Shown: piece by piece, positions 17,270-25,597 of the stretch
Layout: every line of letters starts with the position of its first letter
Position numbering within the stretch: position 1 is the first letter of the stretch
Assembly (NCBI RefSeq): GCF_001548235.1
Contig: NZ_AP014938.1
Coordinates: forward strand, 2,046,001 to 2,110,000
DNA length: 64,000 bases
Direction of reading: 5' to 3'
DNA from: Rothia mucilaginosa
Lineage (GTDB): Bacteria > Actinomycetota > Actinomycetes > Actinomycetales > Micrococcaceae
Made by a program: the position numbers and the translations under genes
The notes under the pieces: generated by a model
Told to the model about the DNA's origin: nothing
What the model saw: only the letters and a program-made list of their open reading frames with translations
Databases searched by the model: none

Positions 17270-18544
17270 ATGTCCAAACCCCTCATTCGTCTTCTCGGCC
17301 AGGGCGTACGCGCCGCGACTAAGCTTCGCGGTGGCGGCTCCGCCTTCCCCGGCCTTGTCATGGAAAAATTGCACCCCGACTTCGTCGCTGAAGAGCTTGC
17401 GAAGCTGCCCTACGGCGTGGTTGTTGTCTCCGGCACGAACGGTAAGACCACCACCACGAAGATGGCTGTGCAGCTGCTTGAAGCTCAGGGTCTGAAGGTT
17501 TTCACTAACCGCACCGGTTCGAACTTTGTGCGCGGTGTTGCCGCGGCACTGCTGGGCGAGATGACTCTCGGCGGCAAGCTTGACGCTGATATCGCTGTGC
17601 TTGAGCTGGATGAGGCGCACGCCGTGCACTTCGTCAAGGCTGTCAAGCCCGACTACGCTCTGCTGCTGAACGTTCTGCGTGACCAGCTGGACCGCTTCGG
17701 TGAGATTGACACGACCCGCCGCATGCTGGCGACCGTCGCCTCCGCAACGACCGGCACCGTGGTGCTCAACCGTGAGGATCCGCGCATCCGCTCCCTCGCT
17801 GAGAACGTGCAGCCGGGCGTGACCGTCAAGTACTACGGCCTGGATGAGTCCCTGCGCTCGTACTTCCCCTCGGACGATGAGATGCGCGGCGGCACCGTCG
17901 CGAAGGCAACCCTGCCCGATGCAGACGTCACCCTGACCGCGTTCTCCGGCACCTCCGCAACCTTCGACCTGGCGGGTGTGGAGCGAGTCGGCGAGATTAA
18001 CCTCTACGGAATTTACAACATCTTCAACGCGGCAGGCGCTATGGCGCTGACCCGCGCCGTCATGGGCGAAAAGCTCAACGAAGATAAGCTCATCGCGGAG
18101 CTGGCGAAGATTACCCCCGCCTTCGGTCGCGGTGAGACCCTGAACGTGAACGGCCGCCCGCTGCAGCTGCTGCTCGTGAAGAACCCGAGCGGTTTCCGCC
18201 TGTCTCTGGCGAGCGCGAACGCTGACGACTACGCCACCATGATCACGATTAACGACCAGTACGCTGACGGTCGTGACGTGTCCTGGCTGTGGGATGTCGA
18301 CTTCGACAGCTTGAAGAAGACCGGCGTGCAGATGGTTTCGGGTGTGCGCGCCTGGGATATGGCGCTGCGCCTGGATCATGACGGCGTGAAGGTTGACGAG
18401 GTCAACGAGAACCTCGCCGATGCGCTCAAGGGCTTCATTGCCTCCAGCGGTAACGCGCCCATGCGTATTTTCTGCACCTACACCGCAATGCTGGCTCTGC
18501 GTGAAGAGCTCGCAAAGATCACTGACGTTGAGAGGGTCTCCTAA
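17270..18544 (+). CDS. murT: Lipid II isoglutaminyl synthase, MurT subunit
   Basis: Amidates D-glutamate of the peptidoglycan stem peptide on lipid II together with GatD, using ATP. The 424-residue product is a Mur-ligase fold: P-loop VVVSGTNGKTTTTKMA near 55-70, GSNFVRGVAAAL, ELDEAHAVHF, LLLNVLRDQLDRFG, then a MurT C-terminal domain (VKNPSGFRLSLA, SWLWDVDFD). Staphylococcal and pneumococcal MurT carry a four-cysteine zinc ribbon in the middle; this sequence has no cysteine there (the only one is near the C terminus, RIFCTY). The stop overlaps gatD by one base (TAATG), so the pair is translationally coupled. Confidence 0.9.
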   Translation: MSKPLIRLLGQGVRAATKLRGGGSAFPGLVMEKLHPDFVAEELAKLPYGVVVVSGTNGKTTTTKMAVQLLEAQGLKVFTNRTGSNFVRGVAAALLGEMTLGGKLDADIAVLELDEAHAVHFVKAVKPDYALLLNVLRDQLDRFGEIDTTRRMLATVASATTGTVVLNREDPRIRSLAENVQPGVTVKYYGLDESLRSYFPSDDEMRGGTVAKATLPDADVTLTAFSGTSATFDLAGVERVGEINLYGIYNIFNAAGAMALTRAVMGEKLNEDKLIAELAKITPAFGRGETLNVNGRPLQLLLVKNPSGFRLSLASANADDYATMITINDQYADGRDVSWLWDVDFDSLKKTGVQMVSGVRAWDMALRLDHDGVKVDEVNENLADALKGFIASSGNAPMRIFCTYTAMLALREELAKITDVERVS

Positions 18545-19311
18545 TGACGGCAACTCACACTTTTGAGGGCACCCCCGCGGCAGGCCCGAATAACGGTAAG
18601 ACTCTGCGTATTCTGCAGCTGTACCCGCTCGACATGAACATTTACGGCGACTGGGGCAACACCCTGGCGTTGGCTCGTCGCGCGCAGGCACACGGCTTTG
18701 ACGTGCAGATTCTGGACCACAACCCCGGTCAGCCCTTCCCGGAGGATGTTGACATTATTCTGGGTGGCGGCGGCCAGGATTCCGGTCAGTCCGTGATTCA
18801 GGACGACCTGCACGCGAACGGTGACACGCTGCGCTCGCTGGCTGAGGATGGCGTGCCGATGCTCGTCATTTGTGGCCTGTACCAGTTGTTCGGCAAGGAG
18901 TTCCGCACCCGTGAGGGTGAGGTGCTGAAGGGCATCGGAATTTTTGATGCGCACACGGTTGGCGGCGATGACCGCCTGATTGGCAACATTGTTGAGGAGT
19001 CTGAGGAGTTTGGCACCGTGATTGGTTTTGAGAACCACTCGGGTCTGACTTACCTGGGCCCCGGCTGCACCCCGCTGGCTACCGTCACCAAGGGTGAGGG
19101 CAACAACGTGACCGACTCGCATGAGGGTGCGCGCGTGCACAATGTGATTGGCACTTACCTGCACGGTTCGCTGCTGCCGAAGAACCCGAAGATTTCGGAC
19201 TACCTGATTGAGCAGGCGGCTAAGCGTAAGTTTGGCGAGTTCACGCCGAACACTATTGACGACTCGCTGGTGGAGAAGGCACGCGCTTCGGCTGCGTCCC
19301 GCCCCCGCTAG
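18544..19311 (+). CDS. gatD: Lipid II isoglutaminyl synthase, glutaminase subunit GatD
   Basis: Class I glutamine amidotransferase (CobB/CobQ-like) that frees ammonia from glutamine and passes it to MurT. The 255-residue product shows the family start ILQLYPLDMNIYGDWGN, IILGGGGQDSGQ, the catalytic cysteine C110 in LVICGLYQLFG, and the catalytic histidine H207 in TYLHGSLLPKNP. Length matches GatD (about 240-260 residues). ATG overlaps the murT stop. No further gene of the amidation pathway is adjacent. Confidence 0.93.
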   Translation: MTATHTFEGTPAAGPNNGKTLRILQLYPLDMNIYGDWGNTLALARRAQAHGFDVQILDHNPGQPFPEDVDIILGGGGQDSGQSVIQDDLHANGDTLRSLAEDGVPMLVICGLYQLFGKEFRTREGEVLKGIGIFDAHTVGGDDRLIGNIVEESEEFGTVIGFENHSGLTYLGPGCTPLATVTKGEGNNVTDSHEGARVHNVIGTYLHGSLLPKNPKISDYLIEQAAKRKFGEFTPNTIDDSLVEKARASAASRPR

Positions 19312-19444
19312 CATCCTTCCGGGTGGTGGCGTGCACTTTCTGAGGTGGTGTGCGCCTCCGCTACGGTATAGTTATGTGAGTACAGTACGGTGCGTGGGAC
19401 GTTTCGCCGTGTCCGCACAGAGGTTTTGACTAAGGGAGATACGA

Positions 19445-20203
19445 ATGTCCGGTCACTCTAAATGGGCGACTACTAAGCACAAGAAGGCTGCTATCGACGC
19501 TAAGCGCGCGAAGGCTTTCGCGAAGTTCATTAAGGCAATTGAAGTTGCAGCACGTATGGGCGGCGCTGATATTGCTGGTAACCCCGCTCTTGACCTGGCT
19601 GTGTCGAAGGCGAAGAAGAACTCCGTTCCTAACGACAACATTGACCGCGCAATCAAGCGTGGCGCTGGCCTGACCGGTGAGACCATTGACTACACCGAAA
19701 TCATGTACGAAGCACGCGGCCCGCAGGGTACCGCTCTGTACATTGAGTGTCTGACCGATAACCGTAACCGTGCGGCGTCTGAGGTTCGCCTGGCTGTGAC
19801 CCGTAACGGCGGCACCATGGCTGACCAGGGTTCGGTTGCGTTCCTGTTCGAGCGTAAGGGCGTTGCTGAGGTCACCAAGACTGACGGTCTGACCGAGGAT
19901 GACGTTCTGATGGCTGTTCTGGATGCAGGTGCCGAAGAGGTTCTGGACGAGGGCGACGTGTTCACCGTTGTTTCCGCAGCGACCGACCTGCCCGAGATTC
20001 GTAAGGCACTGGACGAGGCTGGCCTGGAGTACAACAACGACGACCCGGTCTTCCGCCCGACCATGCAGGTTGACCTGGACGCTGAGGGTGCTAAGAAGTT
20101 CATGAAGCTGGCAGACGCTATTGAAGAGCTCGACGACGTTCAGAACGTCTACTCGAACGCTAACGTTTCTGCTGAGGTTATGGCAGAGCTGGAAGCTGAG
20201 TAA
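19445..20203 (+). CDS. yebC: YebC/PmpR family DNA-binding regulatory protein
   Basis: Widely conserved cytoplasmic protein; reported roles are transcription regulation and, more recently, relief of ribosome stalling at proline stretches. The 252-residue product has the family hallmarks [14 protein letters not shown] at the N terminus, [45 protein letters not shown] and the C-terminal [20 protein letters not shown] is preceded by AAGGGAG. In actinobacteria it sits upstream of ruvCAB, as here. A branched hairpin follows at 20233-20291. Confidence 0.96.
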   Translation: MSGHSKWATTKHKKAAIDAKRAKAFAKFIKAIEVAARMGGADIAGNPALDLAVSKAKKNSVPNDNIDRAIKRGAGLTGETIDYTEIMYEARGPQGTALYIECLTDNRNRAASEVRLAVTRNGGTMADQGSVAFLFERKGVAEVTKTDGLTEDDVLMAVLDAGAEEVLDEGDVFTVVSAATDLPEIRKALDEAGLEYNNDDPVFRPTMQVDLDAEGAKKFMKLADAIEELDDVQNVYSNANVSAEVMAELEAE

Positions 20204-20232
20204 TCGCTCGGATTCTGAATATCTGATGCTTG

Positions 20233-20291
20233 AAGAAGCCGCTCCTTTAATCGAGCCGCCGTAGGGTGGCTGGTTGGGGGAGTGGCTTCTT
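20233..20291 (+). terminator. Branched hairpin after yebC
   Basis: Outer arms AAGAAGCCGCTCC (20233-20245) and GGAGTGGCTTCTT (20279-20291), with an inner GCCGCC/GGGTGGC stem. No long T-run, so it is either an atypical terminator or a structured RNA. Confidence 0.55.
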
Positions 20292-20383
20292 AGCGTCTTG
20301 GGGATGTTCACGTGTGGTGACTGGTCTTGCGGTGACTAATCTCGTGGCGTGCCCCGGTGCCGGGTGCTAGGATTCTGAAGGGC

Positions 20384-20400
20384 TAGAATCTAGAGATTCT
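20384..20400 (+). promoter_or_regulatory. ruvC -10 box overlapping a palindrome
   Basis: TAGAAT at 20384-20389 is a good -10 box. It overlaps the inverted repeat AGAATC-TAGA-GATTCT (20385-20400), which may be a repressor site. It does not match the actinobacterial LexA box. Confidence 0.4.
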
Positions 20401-20427
20401 CTAGGGAGTTTGTCGAAAGGGGAGATG

Positions 20428-21117
20428 ATGGCTGCCGCTCAACCTGCCGCACGCGATAGCATGCGTGAGAACCGCGCCGCCACCGCCGTGGAGCGTGTGC
20501 CGGGGGCTACCCGCATCATGGGTGTTGACCCGGGCCTGACCCGTTGCGGTTTCTCTATGCTCGATATGACCGCCGACCGTAAGGCGCACTTCGTGAACGT
20601 GGGTGTTGCCGGCACAATCCCGGCGGAGTCCCTGGACCAGCGTATTCTCTGGATTTTCAACGCCGCCTCCCACTGGCTCGACACCTACAAGCCGGATGCC
20701 CTGGCGATTGAGCGTATCTTCGCTCAGGAGCAGGTGAACACGGTGATTGGTACGGCGCATGCTTCGGGCGCGGTGATTTCTGCGGCGGCGATGCGCGGCG
20801 TGCCGGTGTTCTTCCATACCCCTTCGGAGGTGAAGGCGGCGGTGACCGGTAGCGGCCGCGCCGATAAGGCGTCGGTGGGTCGCATGGTGACCCGCATTTT
20901 GGGGCTGGATTCTATGCCGAAACCCGCCGATGCTGCCGATGCCCTGGCGATTGCGATTTGTCACGGTTGGCGTGGCGGCGGCATCGGTTCGGGTATCAAT
21001 ATGTCCGCTCAGACGCAGACTCACCAGGGTTCACGCCCGGCGCAGGCTCGCCGCGGTGGGTCATTGACTCCGGCGCAGCGTGCCTGGATGGAGGCGGAGG
21101 CGCGCGCGCGCCGCTAG
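20428..21117 (+). CDS. ruvC: Crossover junction endodeoxyribonuclease RuvC
   Basis: Cuts Holliday junctions during recombinational repair. ATG at 20428 is chosen over the TTG at 20410 because AAAGGGG lies 5 bases upstream. The 229-residue product has a short N-terminal extension, then the RNase H-like core with catalytic acids in [27 protein letters not shown] and [12 protein letters not shown]. The C-terminal tail beyond about residue 190 is low-complexity (Gly/Gln/Arg). First gene of the ruvC-ruvA-ruvB set, but a 216-base gap with its own probable promoter separates it from ruvA. Confidence 0.95.
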   Translation: MAAAQPAARDSMRENRAATAVERVPGATRIMGVDPGLTRCGFSMLDMTADRKAHFVNVGVAGTIPAESLDQRILWIFNAASHWLDTYKPDALAIERIFAQEQVNTVIGTAHASGAVISAAAMRGVPVFFHTPSEVKAAVTGSGRADKASVGRMVTRILGLDSMPKPADAADALAIAICHGWRGGGIGSGINMSAQTQTHQGSRPAQARRGGSLTPAQRAWMEAEARARR

Positions 21118-21156
21118 AGGTGCCTTTGTGGGCCTTTGCGCCCCTGCCGCTGGTTC

Positions 21157-21188
21157 GCGTATATTCGCTAAAAAGTTCGAATATATGC
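21157..21188. repeat. Inverted repeat between ruvC and ruvA
   Basis: GCGTATATTCG (21157-21167) pairs with CGAATATATGC (21178-21188) with one G-T pair. It may act as ruvC terminator or as operator for ruvA. Confidence 0.5.
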
Positions 21189-21218
21189 TTGATTTCAGAA
21201 GAAATATTCTAATATACT
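21189..21218 (+). promoter_or_regulatory. ruvA: Probable ruvA promoter
   Basis: TTGATT (21189-21194), an 18-base spacer and TATACT (21213-21218). It leaves a leader of about 110 bases containing the hairpin CTCCCT/AGGGAG (21227-21247). Confidence 0.5.
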
Positions 21219-21333
21219 TGTAGTGTCTCCCTGTCGAACTGAGGGAGTGTGTTCTGTGGGTGCCGGAGTGCCCGGTGCCCTCACACTGCCGCGAGCCTCA
21301 AACCGGGGGCGCGGTGTTGAAAGGTGGAGAGAA

Positions 21334-21954
21334 ATGATTGCATCCCTGACCGGTCGTGTGGCGCAGGTGGGCCTTGATCATGCGGTGATTAACGTGAACG
21401 GTTTCGGCATGCTCGTGTACGCTACTGCGCGTACTCTCTCCAAGCTGCGCACGGGTGAGGAAGCTACCGTGCTGACCACCATGATTGTGCGTGAAGAGTC
21501 GATGACTCTCTACGGTTTTTCGGAGCCTGCCGAGCGTGAAGTGTTCGATATGATGCTTTCGGTTTCCGGTATTGGTCCGCGTATTGCGCTGGCGGTGTTG
21601 AGTGTTCACACTGCCGCTGAGGTGGAGCGCGCCGTGGCGACCGGTGACGATAAGGCGTTCACGAAGGTTCCCGGTATTGGTCCGAAGGGTGCCCGCCGTA
21701 TTGTGCTGGAGCTTGCCGGCAAGCTGATTCTCAGCGATGGCCAGACCGATGAGCTGCCGCTGAGCCAGGGCATTGTCTGGAAGCCGCAGGTGCTTGACGC
21801 TCTCACTTCCCTGGGCTGGAGTGAGAAGGACGCTTCCGCCGCTATTGACGCTTATGTGCAGCACAACCCTGCCGCAGAGACCGAGCCGGTGGGTGTGGCT
21901 CTGCGCGGTGTGCTCGCCTCCTTGGGTACTCAGAACACGGTGGGCCGCCACTAA
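21334..21954 (+). CDS. ruvA: Holliday junction branch migration protein RuvA
   Basis: Binds four-way junctions and loads the RuvB motor. The ATG at 21334 is preceded by GGTGGAGAG; the longer frame from 21223 has no such site. The 206-residue product begins MIASLTGRV, has the OB-fold N terminus, two helix-hairpin-helix motifs (VSGIGPRIALAVLS and VPGIGPKGARRIVLEL), and the C-terminal RuvB-binding domain (VLDALTSLGWSEKDASAAI). Length is normal for the family. ruvB follows after 54 bases. Confidence 0.96.
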   Translation: MIASLTGRVAQVGLDHAVINVNGFGMLVYATARTLSKLRTGEEATVLTTMIVREESMTLYGFSEPAEREVFDMMLSVSGIGPRIALAVLSVHTAAEVERAVATGDDKAFTKVPGIGPKGARRIVLELAGKLILSDGQTDELPLSQGIVWKPQVLDALTSLGWSEKDASAAIDAYVQHNPAAETEPVGVALRGVLASLGTQNTVGRH

Positions 21955-22008
21955 GCGGCGCGCCCCGTTCGATGTATCCCACTCAAACTTTTGTGAAAGA
22001 AGAATTCT

Positions 22009-23112
22009 ATGAGCCAGAATCCCTATGAGCCGCAGCCCGCGGCGTCCCTGGTTTCCGGCGGGTATTTTCCCGGTCAGGTGCCCGGAACTCAGGCGTCTTC
22101 AGCTTCCGCCCAGCGCCTCGTGGCGATGGAAGAAGAGCCTGAAGAGAAGATGATTGAGGCGGCACTGCGCCCTAAGTCCCTGGATGACTTTGTGGGTCAG
22201 CGCCGTGTGCGTCAGCAGCTGTCCCTGGTGCTGGAGGCTTCGAAGATGCGTGGCCGTAGCGCCGACCACGTGTTGCTGTCGGGCCCTCCCGGTCTGGGTA
22301 AGACCACTCTCGCAATGATTATTGCGGCAGAGATGGAGGCGCCGCTGCGCATCACCTCCGGCCCGGCGATTCAGCATTCGGGTGATTTGGCGGCGATTCT
22401 GTCTTCGCTGACTCCCGGTGAGGTTTTGTTCCTGGATGAGATTCACCGTATGAGCCGCCCGGCTGAGGAAATGCTCTACATGGCAATGGAAGATTTCCGT
22501 GTGGACATTGTGGTCGGTAAGGGCGCGGGTGCGACCTCCATTCCGTTGGAGCTGCCGCAGTTCACCCTGGTCGGTGCGACGACCCGTGCGGGTCTGCTGC
22601 CCGGGCCTCTGCGTGACCGCTTCGGATTTACCGGTCACCTGGAGTTCTACTCGGTGGAGGAGCTTGAGCTGGTGCTTCGCCGTAGTGCGGGTCTGATGGA
22701 CATGCAGATTACCTCCGAGGGCTTCACCGAGATCGCCGGTCGTTCCCGCGGCACGCCGCGTATTGCGAACCGTCTGCTGCGCCGTGTGCGTGACTGGGCG
22801 CTGGTGAACGGCGTGGACCGCATCAAAGCGCGTGATGCCGCAACCGCGCTGGACATGTACGAGGTGGATTCGCGCGGCCTGGACCGTCTGGACCGTGCCG
22901 TGCTGGAGGCGCTGATTTACAAGTTCGGCGGCGGCCCGGTGGGTCTGTCCACCCTCGCCATTGCGGTGGGTGAAGAGACTGAGACCGTGGAGACGGTTGC
23001 CGAGCCGTACCTGGTGCGTGAGGGCCTGATTGGTCGTACTCCACGCGGTCGTGTGGCTCTGCCCGCGGCGTGGGAGCACCTCGGCTTGGAAGCGCCGGAG
23101 ATTCAGCTCTAG
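22009..23112 (+). CDS. ruvB: Holliday junction branch migration ATPase RuvB
   Basis: Hexameric AAA+ motor that drives branch migration with RuvA. The 367-residue product has a short variable N terminus, then [14 protein letters not shown], Walker [12 protein letters not shown], Walker [10 protein letters not shown], sensor [19 protein letters not shown] and the C-terminal winged helix ([18 protein letters not shown]). ATG is preceded by GAAAGAAG. A strong terminator (23171-23210) follows, so the secretion genes downstream are a separate unit. Confidence 0.97.
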   Translation: MSQNPYEPQPAASLVSGGYFPGQVPGTQASSASAQRLVAMEEEPEEKMIEAALRPKSLDDFVGQRRVRQQLSLVLEASKMRGRSADHVLLSGPPGLGKTTLAMIIAAEMEAPLRITSGPAIQHSGDLAAILSSLTPGEVLFLDEIHRMSRPAEEMLYMAMEDFRVDIVVGKGAGATSIPLELPQFTLVGATTRAGLLPGPLRDRFGFTGHLEFYSVEELELVLRRSAGLMDMQITSEGFTEIAGRSRGTPRIANRLLRRVRDWALVNGVDRIKARDAATALDMYEVDSRGLDRLDRAVLEALIYKFGGGPVGLSTLAIAVGEETETVETVAEPYLVREGLIGRTPRGRVALPAAWEHLGLEAPEIQL

Positions 23113-23170
23113 GCCCGCATCAGCTCTAGACCCGCACCAGCTGATAACACAGCAGTTGATGACACAGTAG

Positions 23171-23210
23171 TAGCCCGTGGGAGGTAGCAACAACCTCCCG
23201 CGGGCTTCTC
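23171..23210 (+). terminator. Terminator after ruvB
   Basis: Arms AGCCCGTGGGAGGT and ACCTCCCGCGGGCT with a GCAAC-type loop, followed by a TTCTCT run. Confidence 0.85.
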
Positions 23211-23445
23211 TGTAGGCGCTGTCGGGCTCAGCAGGCTCTATCGGGCTCTGCCGGGCTTCATTGGGGACAGAAAATTACGCCGAGAGAGTCCAAAACTCAG
23301 GTTAACCTCACAAAAATGCTGGTTCGGGTCACTAAAGCTCAAGCTCTCGCGTAGGATGGATACGTACTGTATCTACGATTCCACACCTTCTGGTACGCTC
23401 AACCCTCGCGGTGAGCGGCACGGGTGCGGATGTGAAAGTGAGACC

Positions 23446-23805
23446 ATGGATTTTAACCTCCTGATTATGTTTGCCATGATGGCGCTGCTGGCATGGATGA
23501 TGTTCTCTGCGCAGAAGCGTCAGCGTAAGCAGATGGAGGAGCTGCAGGCAATGCGACGTGCGCTCGTCCCTGGTGATCAGGTGATGACTGCTTCCGGCGT
23601 CTATGGCACCGTTGTCAGCACTGACCTTGAGAACAACAAGCTGCAGCTTCAGATTGCAGAGGGCGTTGTGATTACTGCGTCCATGAACGCGATCCTGAAC
23701 CTTGTTGAGGAGGAAGCCCCCGCAGCGCCCCTGACCGAGGACGTGTACGAGGCTACCGCATCCGAAGCTCCCGCTTCCGATACCTCTTCTGATACTGCTA
23801 AGTAA
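23446..23805 (+). CDS. yajC: Preprotein translocase subunit YajC
   Basis: Accessory component of the Sec holotranslocon with SecD and SecF. ATG at 23446 (MDFNLLIMFAMMALLAWMM) is chosen because it begins the single N-terminal membrane helix; the longer frame adds an implausible Cys-rich leader. The 119-residue protein continues with the YajC core (LVPGDQVMTASGVYGTVVS, VVITASMNAILN) and an acidic Ala/Ser-rich tail. The gene precedes secD with a GC-rich hairpin between them. Confidence 0.93.
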   Translation: MDFNLLIMFAMMALLAWMMFSAQKRQRKQMEELQAMRRALVPGDQVMTASGVYGTVVSTDLENNKLQLQIAEGVVITASMNAILNLVEEEAPAAPLTEDVYEATASEAPASDTSSDTAK

Positions 23806-23820
23806 TTCAGAGCGTATGAG

Positions 23821-23850
23821 CCCGGCGCCCATGAGCGGCGTCGGGTTTTC
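23821..23850 (+). terminator. Hairpin between yajC and secD
   Basis: CCCGGCGC and GCGTCGGG arms followed by TTTTC. It is probably an attenuating terminator within the operon. Confidence 0.6.
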
Positions 23851-23903
23851 GCGTTACGGAATCTGTAGAACACTCAATACTATTCACACGAAGAAGGAAC
23901 ATT

Positions 23904-25595
23904 ATGGCTAAGCGTTCACCGCTTGCAGCCGCGCGAGGGGCGCTCCTCTCGATGGTCCTGCTCATGGTTGTTATGGCTGCCGGTATTTTCGGTAGCACCT
24001 ACTCGGGAGGTTCTTGGGCACCGAAGCTCGCCCTGGACCTTTCGGGTGGTACTCAGATGATTCTTTCTCCGAAGGTCAATGGCTCTTCGGACGGGAACGT
24101 CACCCAGGAGCAGTTGAACCAGGCGGTTGAGATTATTCGTCAGCGCGTTGATGGTGCCGGCGTTTCGGAGGCGGAGGTTACCACCTCCTTCGGCTCGGGT
24201 AATAACGTGGTTGTTTCGGTTCCCGGAACGATTAGCGCTGAGACTCGTCAGCTGATTCAGGCGTCTGCAAATATGACGTTCCGCCCGGTGCTGCTTTCTG
24301 GTGCCGGTACTGCGGTGGCTGAGGACGCCCGCACTGCGGACGATAAGCTGCCCAAGCCCTCCGCGGAACCGACTAATGGTTCGGACCGCAACTGGATTAC
24401 TGCGGACCTGTACAAGCAGTACGAGGCGAAGGACTGCACCGCGGCACGTAATGAGGACGCCGATAGTGCCGACCCGACTAAGCCGATGGTGGCGTGTTCC
24501 ACTGACGGTAAGGAGAAGTACATTCTGGGTCCTGTGGAGCTGAGCGGTAGCGATATTTCTACCGCAAGCCATTCGCAGGAGACGAGCGGTCAGGGCGTGA
24601 CGACGGGCCGTTGGGCTGTGAACATTCAGTTCAACGATGCTGCCCGTGAGAAGTTCCAGAACATTACTTCTCGCCTGAACGCGATTCGTGCGCAGAACGC
24701 AAATGATCCGCGTGCCCGCTTCGCGATTCTGCTGGACGGCAAGGTGCTGTCCTCCCCGGTGTCGCAGGCTGTGATTTCTGATGGTAAGCCGCAGATTACC
24801 GGTAACTTCACCGAGCAGGAAGCGAAGGCTCTCGCCGATCAGCTCAAGTACGGTGCCCTGCCGATTAGCTTCACGATCCAGTCGGAGCAGCAGATTTCTG
24901 CGACCCTGGGTTCGGAGCAGCTGCGTGTGGGTCTGCTGACCGGTCTTATTGGTCTGCTGCTGGTGTTTGTGTACTCGCTGTTCCAGTACCGTCTGCTGGG
25001 TTTTGTCACGATGATGTCGCTGATTGTGGCTGGCATTATTTCGTATGAGGCGATTGCGCTGCTGGGTTGGGCGTTGAACTACCGCCTGTCTCTGGCTGGT
25101 GTGGCGGGTCTGATTGTGGCGATTGGTGCTACGGCTGACTCGTTCATCGTCTACTTTGAGCGTATCCGTGATGAGATCCGTGCGGGCCGCACAATCCCGT
25201 CGGCGGTGAACCACGGTTGGCAGCGCGCATCCCGCACTATCTTGGCGTCGAAGGCTGTGAACCTGCTGGCTGCTGTGGTGCTGTACGTGGTGTCGGTTGG
25301 TTCGGTGAAGGGCTTCGCGTTCACCCTTGGTTTGACGGCGATTGCTGACCTTGTGGTCGTGTACCTGTTCACCCACCCGATGCTGACCCTGCTGGCGAAT
25401 ACCCGCTACTTCGGTGAGGGTCACCGCCACTCGGGCCTGTCGCCTGAGTCGCTGGGCGCTACGCCGCTGTACCGTGGTGCCGGTCGCCTCCGCAGCCCGG
25501 AGGAGAAGCAGTTGAGCATTGCTGAGCGTCGCCGTGCAGAGCGTGCCGCCGCTGAGGCTGACGAGTCTGCTTCTGATGAGAAGAAGGAGAGCTAA
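23904..25595 (+). CDS. secD: Protein translocase subunit SecD
   Basis: Uses the proton gradient to help pull proteins across the membrane. The 563-residue product has an N-terminal helix (ARGALLSMVLLMVVMAAG), the P1 head with LALDLSGGTQM and IIRQRVDGAGVSEAEV, a lineage-specific insert around residues 130-230, AREKFQNITSRL, and five C-terminal membrane helices (LGWALNYRLSLAGVAGLIVA, GATADSFIVYFERIRDE). A charged Lys/Glu-rich tail ends it. ATG is preceded by AAGAAGGAAC. secF begins 2 bases after the stop, so the two are coupled. Confidence 0.96.
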   Translation: MAKRSPLAAARGALLSMVLLMVVMAAGIFGSTYSGGSWAPKLALDLSGGTQMILSPKVNGSSDGNVTQEQLNQAVEIIRQRVDGAGVSEAEVTTSFGSGNNVVVSVPGTISAETRQLIQASANMTFRPVLLSGAGTAVAEDARTADDKLPKPSAEPTNGSDRNWITADLYKQYEAKDCTAARNEDADSADPTKPMVACSTDGKEKYILGPVELSGSDISTASHSQETSGQGVTTGRWAVNIQFNDAAREKFQNITSRLNAIRAQNANDPRARFAILLDGKVLSSPVSQAVISDGKPQITGNFTEQEAKALADQLKYGALPISFTIQSEQQISATLGSEQLRVGLLTGLIGLLLVFVYSLFQYRLLGFVTMMSLIVAGIISYEAIALLGWALNYRLSLAGVAGLIVAIGATADSFIVYFERIRDEIRAGRTIPSAVNHGWQRASRTILASKAVNLLAAVVLYVVSVGSVKGFAFTLGLTAIADLVVVYLFTHPMLTLLANTRYFGEGHRHSGLSPESLGATPLYRGAGRLRSPEEKQLSIAERRRAERAAAEADESASDEKKES

Positions 25596-25597
25596 GC

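Noticed and set aside
21170..21260. LexA (SOS) box upstream of ruvA
   Set aside because: TTCGAA and TCGAAC occur, but not as the TCGAAC-N4-GTTCGA arrangement; the half sites are 11 bases apart.
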